DNA from: Streptomyces fodineus
GTDB taxonomy: Bacteria > Actinomycetota > Actinomycetes > Streptomycetales > Streptomycetaceae
Direction: 5' to 3'
DNA length: 64,000 bases
Assembly (NCBI RefSeq): GCF_001735805.1
Contig: NZ_CP017248.1
Coordinates: 6,696,001-6,760,000 of the forward strand
Made by a program: the position numbers and the translations under genes. Positions 55,096 through 63,879 of this stretch are shown here, in pieces; within the stretch, counting starts at the first letter, position 1, and every line of letters starts with the position of its first letter. The notes under the pieces are model-generated. The model was not told the origin of the DNA, did not search any database, and saw only the letters and a program-made list of their open reading frames with translations.

Positions 55096-56019
55096 GTGCC
55101 CCGCATCGCCCTCGCCACCTACGACCCCGGTGCCGAGCCCAGCCACGACACCGACCTGCCGGAGCTGGTGCGGGCGCTCACCGGCGCCGGGGCCGAGGCC
55201 GAGGCACGGTACTGGGACGACCCGGACGCGCACTGGGGCGGCTACGACCTCGTCGTCATCCGCTCCACCTGGGACTACAGCTGGCGCGCGGCGGAGTTCG
55301 AAGCCTGGGTGGAGCGGGTCGGCGCGCTCACCCGGCTCGCCAATCCGGCGTCCGTGGTGCGCTGGAACACCGACAAGCGCTACCTCGGAGAGCTCGCGGC
55401 GGCCGGCGTGCCCACCGTCCCCACGCGCTACATCGCACCGGGCGAGCCGGCCGACCTGCCGGGCGGCCACGAGTACGTCATCAAGCCGACCTCGGGCGCG
55501 GGCGCCCGGTTCGCCGCCCGCTACACACCCGACCAGCGCGAGACGGCGGTAGGACACCTCGCCCGGATGCACGCCGAGGGGTTCACCGCGATGGTGCAGC
55601 CGTACGTCCGGGGCATCGACGTCAGCGGGGAGCGGGCACTGCAGTTCTTCGGCGGCCGGCTGCTGCACGCCAGCCGCAAGGGCGCCGTCCTCGCGCCCGG
55701 CACGCCGTACGACGCGGAGAAGGTGGCGCATCCGGACCTTGAGCGCTGGGAGCCGACGGAGGGCGAACTGGCGGTCGCCGAAAAGGCGTTGGGTGCGGTG
55801 CCCGGCGCGGCCGGGCTGCTGTACGCGCGTGTGGACCTCGTGGACGGGGAGGACGGTGAACCCCGGCTGATGGAGCTGGAGTTGGTGGAACCGAACCTGT
55901 TCCTGTGGCTGCATCCCGGATCGTTGGAGCGGGTCACCGAGGCGATTGTGGAGGCTGCCGACCAGGGCCGTCGGTCGTGTGCGGCGCCGTCGTGGCCGGT
56001 CGCGCCCGCGCGGCGGTAG
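55096..56019 (+). CDS. ATP-grasp domain protein (RimK-like)
   Basis: 307 residues. An N-terminal pre-ATP-grasp fold (RIALATYDPGAEPSHDTDLP, YDLVVIRSTWDYSWR) is followed by ATP-grasp lobes (VIKPTSGAGARFAARYTPDQ; MVQPYVRGIDVSGERALQFF; LLYARVDLVDGEDG, ending LMELELVEPNLFL with the Mg-binding Glu/Asn). It probably forms an amide or thioester from a carboxylate, with unknown substrates. GTG 55096 has GGGAGG 5 bases upstream. Its last 86 bp overlap the convergent LysR gene. Confidence 0.83.
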   Translation: MPRIALATYDPGAEPSHDTDLPELVRALTGAGAEAEARYWDDPDAHWGGYDLVVIRSTWDYSWRAAEFEAWVERVGALTRLANPASVVRWNTDKRYLGELAAAGVPTVPTRYIAPGEPADLPGGHEYVIKPTSGAGARFAARYTPDQRETAVGHLARMHAEGFTAMVQPYVRGIDVSGERALQFFGGRLLHASRKGAVLAPGTPYDAEKVAHPDLERWEPTEGELAVAEKALGAVPGAAGLLYARVDLVDGEDGEPRLMELELVEPNLFLWLHPGSLERVTEAIVEAADQGRRSCAAPSWPVAPARR

Positions 56020-56899
56020 CCGCCTCGGCGTACGCCCGCACCAGCGGCCGGTGCCCGTCCCCCCGGCGCCAGGCCAGTGCGTAGCGGCTCGGGCCGATGC
56101 CCCGCACCGGTCGGGTGGTGACGCCGCCCAGGGTGATCAGCGGGGCGTTGCCCTCGGCCACCAGACAGATGCCGAGGCCCGCGACCAGGGCCTCGTACGT
56201 CTCCTCCGCGCCGGAGATCTCCGCGCCGATCCGGGGCGGCCGGCCGGCGCGGGCGTCCAGGGCGAGCCAGTGGTCGCGCAGCCGGCCCGCGCTCCGGGGG
56301 AGGGCCAGGAACGGTTCGTCCAGCAGGTCGGCGAAGTCGACCTCGGGGCGGGTGGCGAGCGGATGGGACTCGGGGAGGGCCAGGAGGCGGGGTTCCTCGG
56401 CGACCACCGTCCAGGCGTACCGGTCCTCGTCGGGCAGGGGCAGCCAGACGAAGGCGACGTCGACGGTGCCTTCCGCCAGGCCCGCCGTCGGGTCGTCCCA
56501 GCTCATCTGGCGCAGCCGGACCGTCGTGTGCGGGTGCGCGGCGGTGAAGCGGGAGCGGATCGCGGGCAGCAGGCCGCCCCGGCCCGGACTGGTGCTCATG
56601 CCCACCACCAGCGTGCTGCGCTGGGCCGCCTTGGCCGCATCCACGGCCGCCGCGCCCGCCTCCCACGCGGCCAGCACCGTGCGCGCGTGCGGCAGCAGCG
56701 CCTCGCCCGCCGCCGTCAGCGCCACCGCGTGCCGGTCGCGCCGGAACAGCTCCGCCCCCAACTGCCGTTCCAGCGCCCGGATCTGCTTGCTCAGGGCGGG
56801 CTGTGAGACGTACAGCAGCTCGGCGGCACGCGTGAAGTGCAGTTCCTCGGCGACCGCGACGAAGTAGCGCAGATCGCGGGCGTGGACGTCGATGGTCAT
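55934..56899 (-). CDS. LysR-family transcriptional regulator
   Basis: 321 residues. The winged helix-turn-helix is at the N-terminus (DLRYFVAVAEELHFTRAAEL, SQPALSKQIRALERQLGAELF) and the periplasmic-binding-like effector domain follows. It is divergent from the SDR gene at 57001, with 101 bp between starts, the usual layout for a LysR protein controlling its neighbour. Its 3' end overlaps the ATP-grasp gene. Confidence 0.9.
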   Translation of the reverse strand: MTIDVHARDLRYFVAVAEELHFTRAAELLYVSQPALSKQIRALERQLGAELFRRDRHAVALTAAGEALLPHARTVLAAWEAGAAAVDAAKAAQRSTLVVGMSTSPGRGGLLPAIRSRFTAAHPHTTVRLRQMSWDDPTAGLAEGTVDVAFVWLPLPDEDRYAWTVVAEEPRLLALPESHPLATRPEVDFADLLDEPFLALPRSAGRLRDHWLALDARAGRPPRIGAEISGAEETYEALVAGLGICLVAEGNAPLITLGGVTTRPVRGIGPSRYALAWRRGDGHRPLVRAYAEAATAARARPATTAPHTTDGPGRQPPQSPR

Positions 56900-57000
56900 A
56901 GCCGTTGGTTATCACCGAGGGTCTTGGACGGGCAATGGCCTCCGGCCGCAGGCTGTCGGTGTCAGGAGCGAGGAGCTACGGAGACTCAAGAGGAGCCGTG

Positions 57001-57831
57001 ATGAACAAGGTGTGGCTGGTGACCGGGGCGAACAGCGGTTTCGGGCGGGCGATCGCCGAGGCGGCCGTCGCCGCCGGTGATGTGGTGATCGGCGCGGTCC
57101 GGCGCCCGGAGGCCCTGGACGACCTGGTGGCCGCCCATCCCGACCAGGTGGAGGCGCTGCGGCTGGACGTGACCGACCTGGCGGCGATCGATCCGGCCGT
57201 ACGGGATGTGGTGGCCCGGCACGGGCGGATCGACGTGCTGGTCAACAACGCCGGCCGCACCCATGTCGGCGCCGTCGAGGAGACCACCGACGGCGAGCTG
57301 CGCGACCTGTTCGACCTGCACTTCTTCGGCCCGGCGGCGCTCGTCCGGGCGGTGCTGCCGCATCTGCGGGAGCGGCGCTCGGGCGCGATCGTCCAGATGA
57401 GCAGCATGGGCGGCCAGTTGTCCTTCGCGGGCTTCGGGGCGTACAGCGCGACGAAGTTCGCCCTGGAGGGCCTGTCCGAGGCGCTCGCGGACGAGGTGCG
57501 GGAGTACGGCGTCAAGGTGCTGATCGTCGAGCCGGGCGCGTTCCGGACCGCGCTGTTCGAGGCCGACCGCGCGGGGGCCAGCTCCGATGCCGGGGTGTAC
57601 GGCAAGGTCGTCGAGACCCGCGGTGCCGTCGCCGGCGGCCACGGCAGCCAGCCCGGCGACCCGGCCAAGGCCGCGGCCCTGATCCTGGCCGCGCTGGACG
57701 CGGCGGACACCCCGCTGCGGCTGCCGCTCGGCGACGACGGGGTGAGCGCCGTCCTGGCCCACCTGGACCAGGTCCGCGAGGACGTCACCGCCTGGGAGAA
57801 GCGGACCCGGGCCACGGGCTTCGACGCGTGA
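57001..57831 (+). CDS. Short-chain dehydrogenase/reductase
   Basis: A 276-residue classical SDR. TGANSGFGRAIAEA binds the cofactor, VNNAGRTHVG is structural, and the catalytic residues lie in IVQMSSMGG...YSATKFALEG. The VRRPEALDD region after the second beta strand suggests NADP(H). Likely regulated by the divergent LysR gene. A 221-bp tandem array begins 14 bp after its stop codon. Confidence 0.9.
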   Translation: MNKVWLVTGANSGFGRAIAEAAVAAGDVVIGAVRRPEALDDLVAAHPDQVEALRLDVTDLAAIDPAVRDVVARHGRIDVLVNNAGRTHVGAVEETTDGELRDLFDLHFFGPAALVRAVLPHLRERRSGAIVQMSSMGGQLSFAGFGAYSATKFALEGLSEALADEVREYGVKVLIVEPGAFRTALFEADRAGASSDAGVYGKVVETRGAVAGGHGSQPGDPAKAAALILAALDAADTPLRLPLGDDGVSAVLAHLDQVREDVTAWEKRTRATGFDA

Positions 57832-57844
57832 GCCAGGTGAGTGC

Positions 57845-58415
57845 GGCCGTCCGCTGCAGCAGCCCCCAGGTGAACTCGGCGACGACCTGGTGCCGTACGC
57901 CGTCCGGGCCGGGGGCGGTGAGGGCGAGGCCCCACCGGGTGGGTGCCGTGCCCTCCGGCGGGCGGGCCGGGGCGGGTCGTGTTTCGGCCGCGGCGCCGTC
58001 GTGGCGGTGGCCGCGTGTCAGACACAGCCCCGCGCCTCTTTCGGGTCGCGGGCTCAGCTGATGACGGCCGTCCGCTGCAGCAGCCCCCAGGTGAACTCGG
58101 CGACGACCTCGTGCCGTACGCCGTCCGGGCCGGGGGCGGTGAGGGCGAGGCCCCAGCGGGTGGGTGCCGTGCCCTCCGGCGGGCGGGCCGGGGCGGGTCG
58201 TGTTTCGGCCGCGGCGCCGTCGTGGCGGTGGCCGCGTGTCAGACACAGCCCCGCGCCTCTTTCGGGTCGCGGGCTCAGCTGATGACGGCCGTCCGCTGCA
58301 GCAGCCCCCAGGTGAACTCGGCGACGACCTCGTGCCGTACGCCGTCCGGGCCGGGGGCGGTGAGGGCGAGGCCCCACCGGGTGGGTGCCGTGCCCTCCAG
58401 CGGGCGGGCCGGGGC
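57845..58415. repeat. 221-bp tandem array (about 2.6 copies) built from the 3' end of the next gene
   Basis: The segment starting GGCCGTCCGCTGCAGCAGCC recurs at 57846, 58067 and 58288, exactly 221 bp apart. Only a few substitutions separate copies (for example CTGG/CTCG in the first and one CCGG/CAGG near 58398). The third copy is the genuine end of the gene at 58275-58865. The two outer copies repeat the codons for TRWGLALTAPGPDG through LLQRTA plus about 80 bp of flanking DNA. Confidence 0.95.
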
Positions 58416-58865
58416 GAAGGCGCGGGCGGCCTCGTCGACCGTGCAGGACCAGGGGGCGAGGTCGTCCAGGGTGCGAAGCTCCGGCGCCGGTGCGCCGGGC
58501 GCCCGTACCAGCCACTCGTTCCACACCGCCCCGTCCGGCCCGACCAGCACCTCGAAACGCAGGTCGGGCCAGAGCGGCAGGGCCCAGCGCCGGGCCTCGC
58601 AGTCGGCGTCGCCGAGGCGGCGCGGGAGGACGGACTCGGGCTCGCCCAGGACGGAACGGTAGCGGGCGGCGGCGGACCTGGACCTCGGCGAGCGGACCAT
58701 GGCCTGCCAGCGCTTGTTCGCCTCCCGCATGTCGGCGATCGAGGCCCCCAGCTGCCGGCGGGCGTCCTCCACCAGGTCCGGGTTGTGGTCGGCCATGCGT
58801 CGCAGCAGCACCAGCTGGAAGTCGACATACATGGCACCCATGGTGCCCGGACCGTTCCCGCCCAT
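58275..58865 (-). CDS. Hypothetical protein with tandemly duplicated 3' end
   Basis: 196 residues, no family recognised. The N-terminus is helical and charged (DFQLVLLRRMADHNPDLVED), the middle holds EVLVGPDGAVWNEWLVR, and the end is EVVAEFTWGLLQRTAVIS. No signal peptide or metal motif. Later ATGs (58841, 58832) are possible starts. Divergent from the IclR-type regulator gene. Its last 141 bp are the third copy of the 221-bp array, so two extra copies of its tail lie downstream. Confidence 0.7.
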   Translation of the reverse strand: MGGNGPGTMGAMYVDFQLVLLRRMADHNPDLVEDARRQLGASIADMREANKRWQAMVRSPRSRSAAARYRSVLGEPESVLPRRLGDADCEARRWALPLWPDLRFEVLVGPDGAVWNEWLVRAPGAPAPELRTLDDLAPWSCTVDEAARAFAPARPLEGTAPTRWGLALTAPGPDGVRHEVVAEFTWGLLQRTAVIS

Positions 58866-58889
58866 TGCCCGCGCACCTGTCCATGACTA

Positions 58890-58936
58890 GCCTGTGTTCG
58901 TCATGCCGATCGTCTGTTGAAATCTCGAACACAGGC
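58890..58936. promoter_or_regulatory. Perfect 11-bp inverted repeat, probable IclR-type operator
   Basis: GCCTGTGTTCG, 25 bases, then CGAACACAGGC, all 11 positions paired. It lies between the start of the hypothetical gene (minus) and the regulator start at 58964. Within it TGTTGAAATCTCGAACA has the look of an IclR-family half-palindrome. Confidence 0.65.
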
Positions 58937-58963
58937 GCTTAGACCCAAGGGAGGGGGCCGGAC

Positions 58964-59737
58964 GTGGGACGCCTCGTGCCTGCCGTGACCCGGGCTCTGG
59001 ACATCCTTGAGCTGTTCCTCGACGGGGACGGGACGCTCTCCGCCCCCGACATCGTGCGCAAGCTCCAGCTGCCGCGCACCACCGTGCACGAGCTGGTCAC
59101 CACGCTCGCCGCACGCGCGTACATCGTGCAGGTGCCGGGACAGCCCGGACGCTACCGGCTCGGCGTACGCCCCTACCAGCTCGGCAGCCGGTACGCCGAG
59201 CAGCTCGACCTCGCCGCCGAGGGCCAGCAGGTGGCCCGCTCGGTCGCCGAGACCTGCGACGAGACCGTCCATGTGGCGATCCTCGAGGGCACCGACGTCA
59301 TCTACATCGCCAAGGTCGACTCCACGCACGCCGTCCGCATGGTCTCCGCGGCCGGCCGCCGGCTGCCGGCGCACTGCACCTCGGTCGGCAAGATGCTGCT
59401 GGCCACGCTGGGGGAGCAGGAGCTCGCGGCGCGCATCCCGGACGACGCCGAGCTGGCCGCGATGACCCCCAACAGCATCACCGACCCCGCCGTGCTGCGC
59501 GAGGCCCTCGCACAGATCCGGCAGCGGGGCATCGCGGTGGAGAGCCGCGAGTCCAACCCGGACGTGAGCTGTGTGGCCGCCCCCGTGCGCGACCGCACCG
59601 GCCAGGTGGTCGCGGCCCTGTCCATCTCGGTCCCCATGATCCGCTGGAGCGACGAGCGCCGGGCCGAACTGGAGCAGCTGGCGGTGAAGGGCGCCGCGGA
59701 GCTGTCCGAGCGTCTCGGCCACCGGAGCGCGGTGTGA
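58964..59737 (+). CDS. IclR-family transcriptional regulator
   Basis: 257 residues. An N-terminal winged helix (VTRALDILELF, LSAPDIVRKLQLPRTTVHEL) is followed by the IclR effector domain (VHVAILEGTDVIYIAKVDS, GRRLPAHCTSVGKMLLATLG, ESNPDVSCVAAPVRD). It overlaps the SMP-30-like gene by four bases and so probably controls it in response to a sugar acid or aromatic acid. GTG start at 58964, with GGGAGGGGG upstream. Confidence 0.92.
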   Translation: MGRLVPAVTRALDILELFLDGDGTLSAPDIVRKLQLPRTTVHELVTTLAARAYIVQVPGQPGRYRLGVRPYQLGSRYAEQLDLAAEGQQVARSVAETCDETVHVAILEGTDVIYIAKVDSTHAVRMVSAAGRRLPAHCTSVGKMLLATLGEQELAARIPDDAELAAMTPNSITDPAVLREALAQIRQRGIAVESRESNPDVSCVAAPVRDRTGQVVAALSISVPMIRWSDERRAELEQLAVKGAAELSERLGHRSAV

Positions 59738-60582
59738 GCGGCGGCTACGACATCGCCGTACGGGCGGCGGCGGAGCTGGGCGAGGGCCCGACCTGGGACC
59801 CGGCGACGGGCCGGCTGATCTGGCTCGACATCCTGGGCATGCGCGTCCACACCTACGACCCCGCCACGGGCCGGCGTACGGTGCGCACGACCGAGCAGCA
59901 CGTGGGCGCGGCCAAGCCCCGCGCGGGCGGCGGCCTGGTCCTCAACCTCCGGGACGGCGTGGGCCTGTTGGACCCCGACGACACCTTCCGCTGGCTGCAC
60001 CACGAGCCGGTCGCGGGCCGCCGCGCGAACGACGCCGCGGTCGCCCCCGACGGCTCCTTGTGGGCGGGCACCATGCGCTACGACGAGGCACCGGGCGGCG
60101 GCACGCTGACCCGGCTGACCGGGGACGGCACGGCGGAGACGGTCCTGCCCGACGCCACGGTCAGCAACGGCACGGGCTGGAGCCCCGACGGCCGCCTCAT
60201 GTACTACGTCGACTCTCCGACCCGCCGGGTGGACGTCTTCGACCACGACGGCGAGCGCGTCCATCACCGCCGGCCGTTCGTGGAGATCGAGGAGGGCGCG
60301 GGCTTCCCGGACGGGCTGACGGTCGACGCGGACGGCTGCGTGTGGGTGGCGCTGTGGGACGGGGGCGCGGTGCGCCGCTACACGCCCGCCGGCGACCTGG
60401 ACCGGACGATCAGCCTGCCGGCCCCCCGTACGACGGCCTGCGCGTTCGGCGGCACCGGCTTGACCGACCTGTACGTCACAACGGCTCGGACCGGACTGTC
60501 CTGCCCGCACCCTGTCTCCGGCTCACTCCTGGTCATCCCGAACGCGGGCATGGGCCTGCCCCAACCGGCGTTCAGAGGCTGA
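59734..60582 (+). CDS. SMP-30/gluconolactonase-type lactonase
   Basis: A 282-residue six-bladed beta-propeller. ELGEGPTWDPATGRLIWLDI carries the metal-binding Glu, VAGRRANDAAVAPDGSLWAG an Asn/Asp site, VSNGTGWSPDGRLMYYVDS the next, and GFPDGLTVDADGCVWVALWD the catalytic Asp. It hydrolyses sugar lactones such as gluconolactone. Translationally coupled to the IclR-type regulator. Confidence 0.9.
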   Translation: MSGGYDIAVRAAAELGEGPTWDPATGRLIWLDILGMRVHTYDPATGRRTVRTTEQHVGAAKPRAGGGLVLNLRDGVGLLDPDDTFRWLHHEPVAGRRANDAAVAPDGSLWAGTMRYDEAPGGGTLTRLTGDGTAETVLPDATVSNGTGWSPDGRLMYYVDSPTRRVDVFDHDGERVHHRRPFVEIEEGAGFPDGLTVDADGCVWVALWDGGAVRRYTPAGDLDRTISLPAPRTTACAFGGTGLTDLYVTTARTGLSCPHPVSGSLLVIPNAGMGLPQPAFRG

Positions 60583-60619
60583 GCGCCCGAAGCGGCGCGG
60601 ACCCGCACCCGGCGACGGC

Positions 60620-62023
60620 CTAGACGACCCCCGCCGCCTTCCGCTCCTCCGCGGTCATCGGCGGAGCCGCGAGCGGCGGCTTCAGTGGTCCCCTCGCCGC
60701 CGCGAGCAGTACGCCCGGCGTCAGCAGCACCTCCGCCCCCCGCTCCAGTGACGTCACGTCGGTGACCCGGCGCGCGATACGGCCGTTGCCCGTCGCCGTG
60801 TACATCAGTCGCCCGACGTAGGCCGAAAGGAGCCGGTCCCGCACGGTGGGGCCCTGCTCCGTGGCGCCGGGGTAGAACACGTCCTGGCCGAGTGCCAGGT
60901 CCCACGCCGCGCGGACCGGCCGGGCGACCGCCCGCTGTACGCGGCGGGCCAGCCCGGGTGTGCCCCAGCCGTGCCGTCGTATCACCGCGCGGAGCCGCAC
61001 CGCGCCCTGCGCGGCGGCGGACAGGCCGTGGCCGTAGACCGGGTTGAACACGGCGAGGGCGTCGCCGAGGACGGTGAAGTTCTCCGGCCAGACCGGCATA
61101 CGTTCGTAGAAGTTCCGGCGGTTGAGCGTGGAGCGGGTGACCGACACGTCGGACAGCGGCTCGGCGCGCTCCAGCAGTTCGCCCAGCAGCGGATGGCGCA
61201 GCTTCTCGCGGGCGAAGGGGACGAAGTCCTCGCTCGCGGCTGAGGGTTCGCCGCCGCGGGTGCCGGCGAGGGTGACGATCCAGCGGCCGTTCTCGATGGG
61301 GAGCAGGAAGCCCGAGCGGCCGGGGCCCGCGCCCCGCGGATCGGGCTGCAGGTTGACCACCGGGAAGCCGTCGCGGGCCGTCTCGGGGGCGAGGAAGAGG
61401 CGGCTGGCATACACCAGGCCCGGGTCGATCTCCCGGCGCTCCGGCGCGGGCAGCCCGAGGTCCGCCAGCCACTGCGTGGCCCGCGACCCGCGCCCGGTGG
61501 CGTCGACCACGAGGCCGGCCGGCAGCGTGCGTTCGGCGCCGTCCCGCGTGCGGATCCGTACGCCGGTGACCGCGGCGTCGGTGCCGGTGAGGCCCAGCGC
61601 CTCGGTCTCCCCGAGGAGTTCGATCCGCTCGTCGGCGAGGACCCGTGCGCGGACCGTGGCGTCCAGCAGGTCCCGGCCGGCCAGGATCACATGGTGGGAC
61701 TCGGGCCAGCGCCGGAACCAGCCTTGCGCCGAGAGCGCGACCACGCCCGTGGTGACCGGATGCCGGCGCCCCCCGGCGGCTTTCAGCGCGTCGGTGATCC
61801 CCGGCAGCAGCTCCTCCATGGCCCGTACCCCGCCCGACCACAGCATGTGCGCGTGCCGGGCCTGCGGCAGTCCCTTGCGGGGTGCGGGGCCCTCGGGCAG
61901 GGTGTCGCGCTCGACGATGACCACCCGGTCGGCGAACTCGGCGAGCGCGCCCGCCGCGAGCATGCCGGTGTGGGATCCCCCCAGTACGACGGCGGTTCTG
62001 AGGGGGGAGGGTCGGTCAGTCAT
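60620..62023 (-). CDS. FAD-dependent monooxygenase-like oxidoreductase
   Basis: 467 residues. VVLGGSHTGMLAAGALAEFA is a GxGxxG-like FAD motif (GGSHTG), with VVDATGRGSRATQWL and LGDALAVFNPVYGHGLSAAA giving the DG and GD motifs. It resembles squalene-epoxidase/aromatic hydroxylase-like proteins. Its start overlaps the upstream membrane-protein gene by 8 bp, and the protease gene lies further upstream on the same strand. I recall the same order in other Streptomyces genomes. Substrate unknown. Confidence 0.82.
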   Translation of the reverse strand: MTDRPSPLRTAVVLGGSHTGMLAAGALAEFADRVVIVERDTLPEGPAPRKGLPQARHAHMLWSGGVRAMEELLPGITDALKAAGGRRHPVTTGVVALSAQGWFRRWPESHHVILAGRDLLDATVRARVLADERIELLGETEALGLTGTDAAVTGVRIRTRDGAERTLPAGLVVDATGRGSRATQWLADLGLPAPERREIDPGLVYASRLFLAPETARDGFPVVNLQPDPRGAGPGRSGFLLPIENGRWIVTLAGTRGGEPSAASEDFVPFAREKLRHPLLGELLERAEPLSDVSVTRSTLNRRNFYERMPVWPENFTVLGDALAVFNPVYGHGLSAAAQGAVRLRAVIRRHGWGTPGLARRVQRAVARPVRAAWDLALGQDVFYPGATEQGPTVRDRLLSAYVGRLMYTATGNGRIARRVTDVTSLERGAEVLLTPGVLLAAARGPLKPPLAAPPMTAEERKAAGVV

Positions 62024-63242
62024 GCGCGGGCACGCTCTCTGCGGGGGCGGCCGCGCGGGCACGGACCGCCGTGATCTCGTCGGGGTGGCGCAGGGCCCCG
62101 GACACGGCCTGGATCTCCTGGAGCAGATACGCCGTGTCGGGGCCGGACGGGGAGCCGGTGCCGTCGGCACGCAGCGGCCGTGCGCCGCCGGCCGCGTCCA
62201 GAAGGGTCACGGCGGCGGCCAGGGCCCTGGCCCGGTCCGGTTCGAAGCCGAGCGCGAGGGCGGAGTCGTACGAGCGGGCGCGCAGGTCCTCGTCCAGGTG
62301 CCGGGACAGTTGCAGCAGGGCGTCGCGGATGAAGGTCTCGCGGCGGATCAGACGCAGTTCGGCGGGGGCGTGCGGGGCGAACGGCTCGCGTTCGCCGGTG
62401 ACGGTGCGCATCAGCTGGTAGAGGGGGGCCAGACCGCAGTGGCGCAGCCGGACGTGCCAGCGCTCGTGCAGGTACTGGCCGACGTGCGGCACGATGAAGC
62501 CCACCGCGACCAGGGTGGCGGACACGCACGCGCCCGCCGGGGCCAGGTTGGTGCTGAGCCAGTCCAGGTCGTGGCCGGTCCACCGGGCCACGAGGGCCGT
62601 GAGCTTGGCCGCGTCGAAGAACAGGTTGGTGGCGTAGCCGGCGCCCAGCAGCCCGAGCCCCCAGCGCAGCCAGGCGTCGAGGCCGTCGGTGCGGATCCAG
62701 TTCCAGATCAGCCGGGCCGTGATCGAGCAGGCCACGGTGTGCGCGAGGAGGTAGAGCAGGATCTCCTCGCGCATGAAGGGGGTGTTGGCGTAGTACGTGT
62801 CCAGGTCCCGCGTCCGCTCCACCGGCACGTCCGCGAGCGCGAACAGCACCCACAGGGCGACCACCACGCCCGCGTAGACGGCCACGACCCAGCGGGTCAC
62901 CCGGCGCGTCTGGGCCGCATCGGAGCGGCCGTTGCGCCAGGCGATGATGAGCAGCAGCCAGGACGCGCAGAGCGCGGTGATCAGGGAGTACACCCAGGGC
63001 GCCGAGATGTTCGGCACCCCGGTGACCCGGTTCGTCCACCTGATGGTCCGCGGGGCCGCGAAGACGAACACCGCGCAGGCGAACAGCAGCAGACCGCCGA
63101 CGGCGCGCAGCAGCGGGTCCCGCCACATCCTGATGATGCTGGGCAGCTTGATCGCCAGGGCGGCGGTCAGCACGGCCGTGGGGATCCAGAAGGAGACGGA
63201 CAGCTCGCCGAGGAATCCCGCGGGATCGAGCGCCAGGATCAC
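62016..63242 (-). CDS. MAB_1171c-like integral membrane protein
   Basis: 408 residues with seven or eight predicted N-terminal membrane helices (about 15-260) and a cytoplasmic C-terminal domain (ERWHVRLRHCGLAPLYQLMR, EPFAPHAPAELRLIRRETFIRD). This matches a putative transporter/sensor family found in actinobacteria. The GTG at 63242 is preferred. The C-terminal domain often accompanies HTH and ImmA-like genes, suggesting signal transduction rather than transport. Confidence 0.75.
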   Translation of the reverse strand: MILALDPAGFLGELSVSFWIPTAVLTAALAIKLPSIIRMWRDPLLRAVGGLLLFACAVFVFAAPRTIRWTNRVTGVPNISAPWVYSLITALCASWLLLIIAWRNGRSDAAQTRRVTRWVVAVYAGVVVALWVLFALADVPVERTRDLDTYYANTPFMREEILLYLLAHTVACSITARLIWNWIRTDGLDAWLRWGLGLLGAGYATNLFFDAAKLTALVARWTGHDLDWLSTNLAPAGACVSATLVAVGFIVPHVGQYLHERWHVRLRHCGLAPLYQLMRTVTGEREPFAPHAPAELRLIRRETFIRDALLQLSRHLDEDLRARSYDSALALGFEPDRARALAAAVTLLDAAGGARPLRADGTGSPSGPDTAYLLQEIQAVSGALRHPDEITAVRARAAAPAESVPAHD

Positions 63243-63318
63243 CGCCCTGCTCCTCTGTTTCCGGAACCTCGGTTCGCCTGCTCGCGTCCGCGGTAGCCCA
63301 GTGTCCGCTGCACCGGGC

Positions 63319-63879
63319 TCAGGGTGCGCTGCACCGGGCCGAGGGGGCGCCGGTCAGGTGGGGCCGGAACAGCGCGGCGAGGCGGTGCCCGAAGTCGTCC
63401 GCCTCGGCCTCGTCGGCCTCCCGGGAGCCGTTGCGGGCGGCCACCGTCAGGGGCGTGCCCCGCCAGCCGGGCGCGTCGGCGAGGGCGCGCGCCGCCGCGT
63501 CGCCGGTCAGGTGGTGGTGCCGGTGCCCGACGTGCAGGTGCCACAACTCATGGCCCAGGATGACCAGTTGCTGCACGGCCTCGGCCCGCTCCTCCACGAT
63601 CACCAGGTCGAAGTCGGCGAACTCCAGCCACAGCCCGGTGACCTCGATCTCGTCCGGGAAGCGCTCGAAGCGCAGGCGCACCGGCCGCCCGTCGCGGGTC
63701 GCGCTCATCTCCTCGCACAGCGCCCGGCACAACTCCCGTACGTCGTCGGGCGCGTCGGGGCGGGCCCGGACGGCCGCGGCGAGGTCGCCGGCCAGCGAGC
63801 GCATCGCCGAGCCCGGCCGGAGGCGACGCAGCCGTGCGGTCAGGAGTGCCGCCCGCTCACGCGCGCCCGCGATGCTCAT
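63319..63879 (-). CDS. HExxH metallopeptidase-like protein (ImmA/IrrE-type, annotated toxin in relatives)
   Basis: 186 residues. LVILGHELWHLHVGH carries the zinc-binding HExxH. ADEAEADDFGHRLAALF supplies a downstream Glu as in ImmA/IrrE peptidases. Such enzymes cleave XRE-family repressors, and an XRE gene is usually just upstream; here the window ends first. It is the first gene of the three-gene minus-strand set with the membrane protein and FAD oxidoreductase. A short imperfect direct repeat (GCTGCACCGGG twice) lies at its 3' end. Confidence 0.75.
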   Translation of the reverse strand: MSIAGARERAALLTARLRRLRPGSAMRSLAGDLAAAVRARPDAPDDVRELCRALCEEMSATRDGRPVRLRFERFPDEIEVTGLWLEFADFDLVIVEERAEAVQQLVILGHELWHLHVGHRHHHLTGDAAARALADAPGWRGTPLTVAARNGSREADEAEADDFGHRLAALFRPHLTGAPSARCSAP

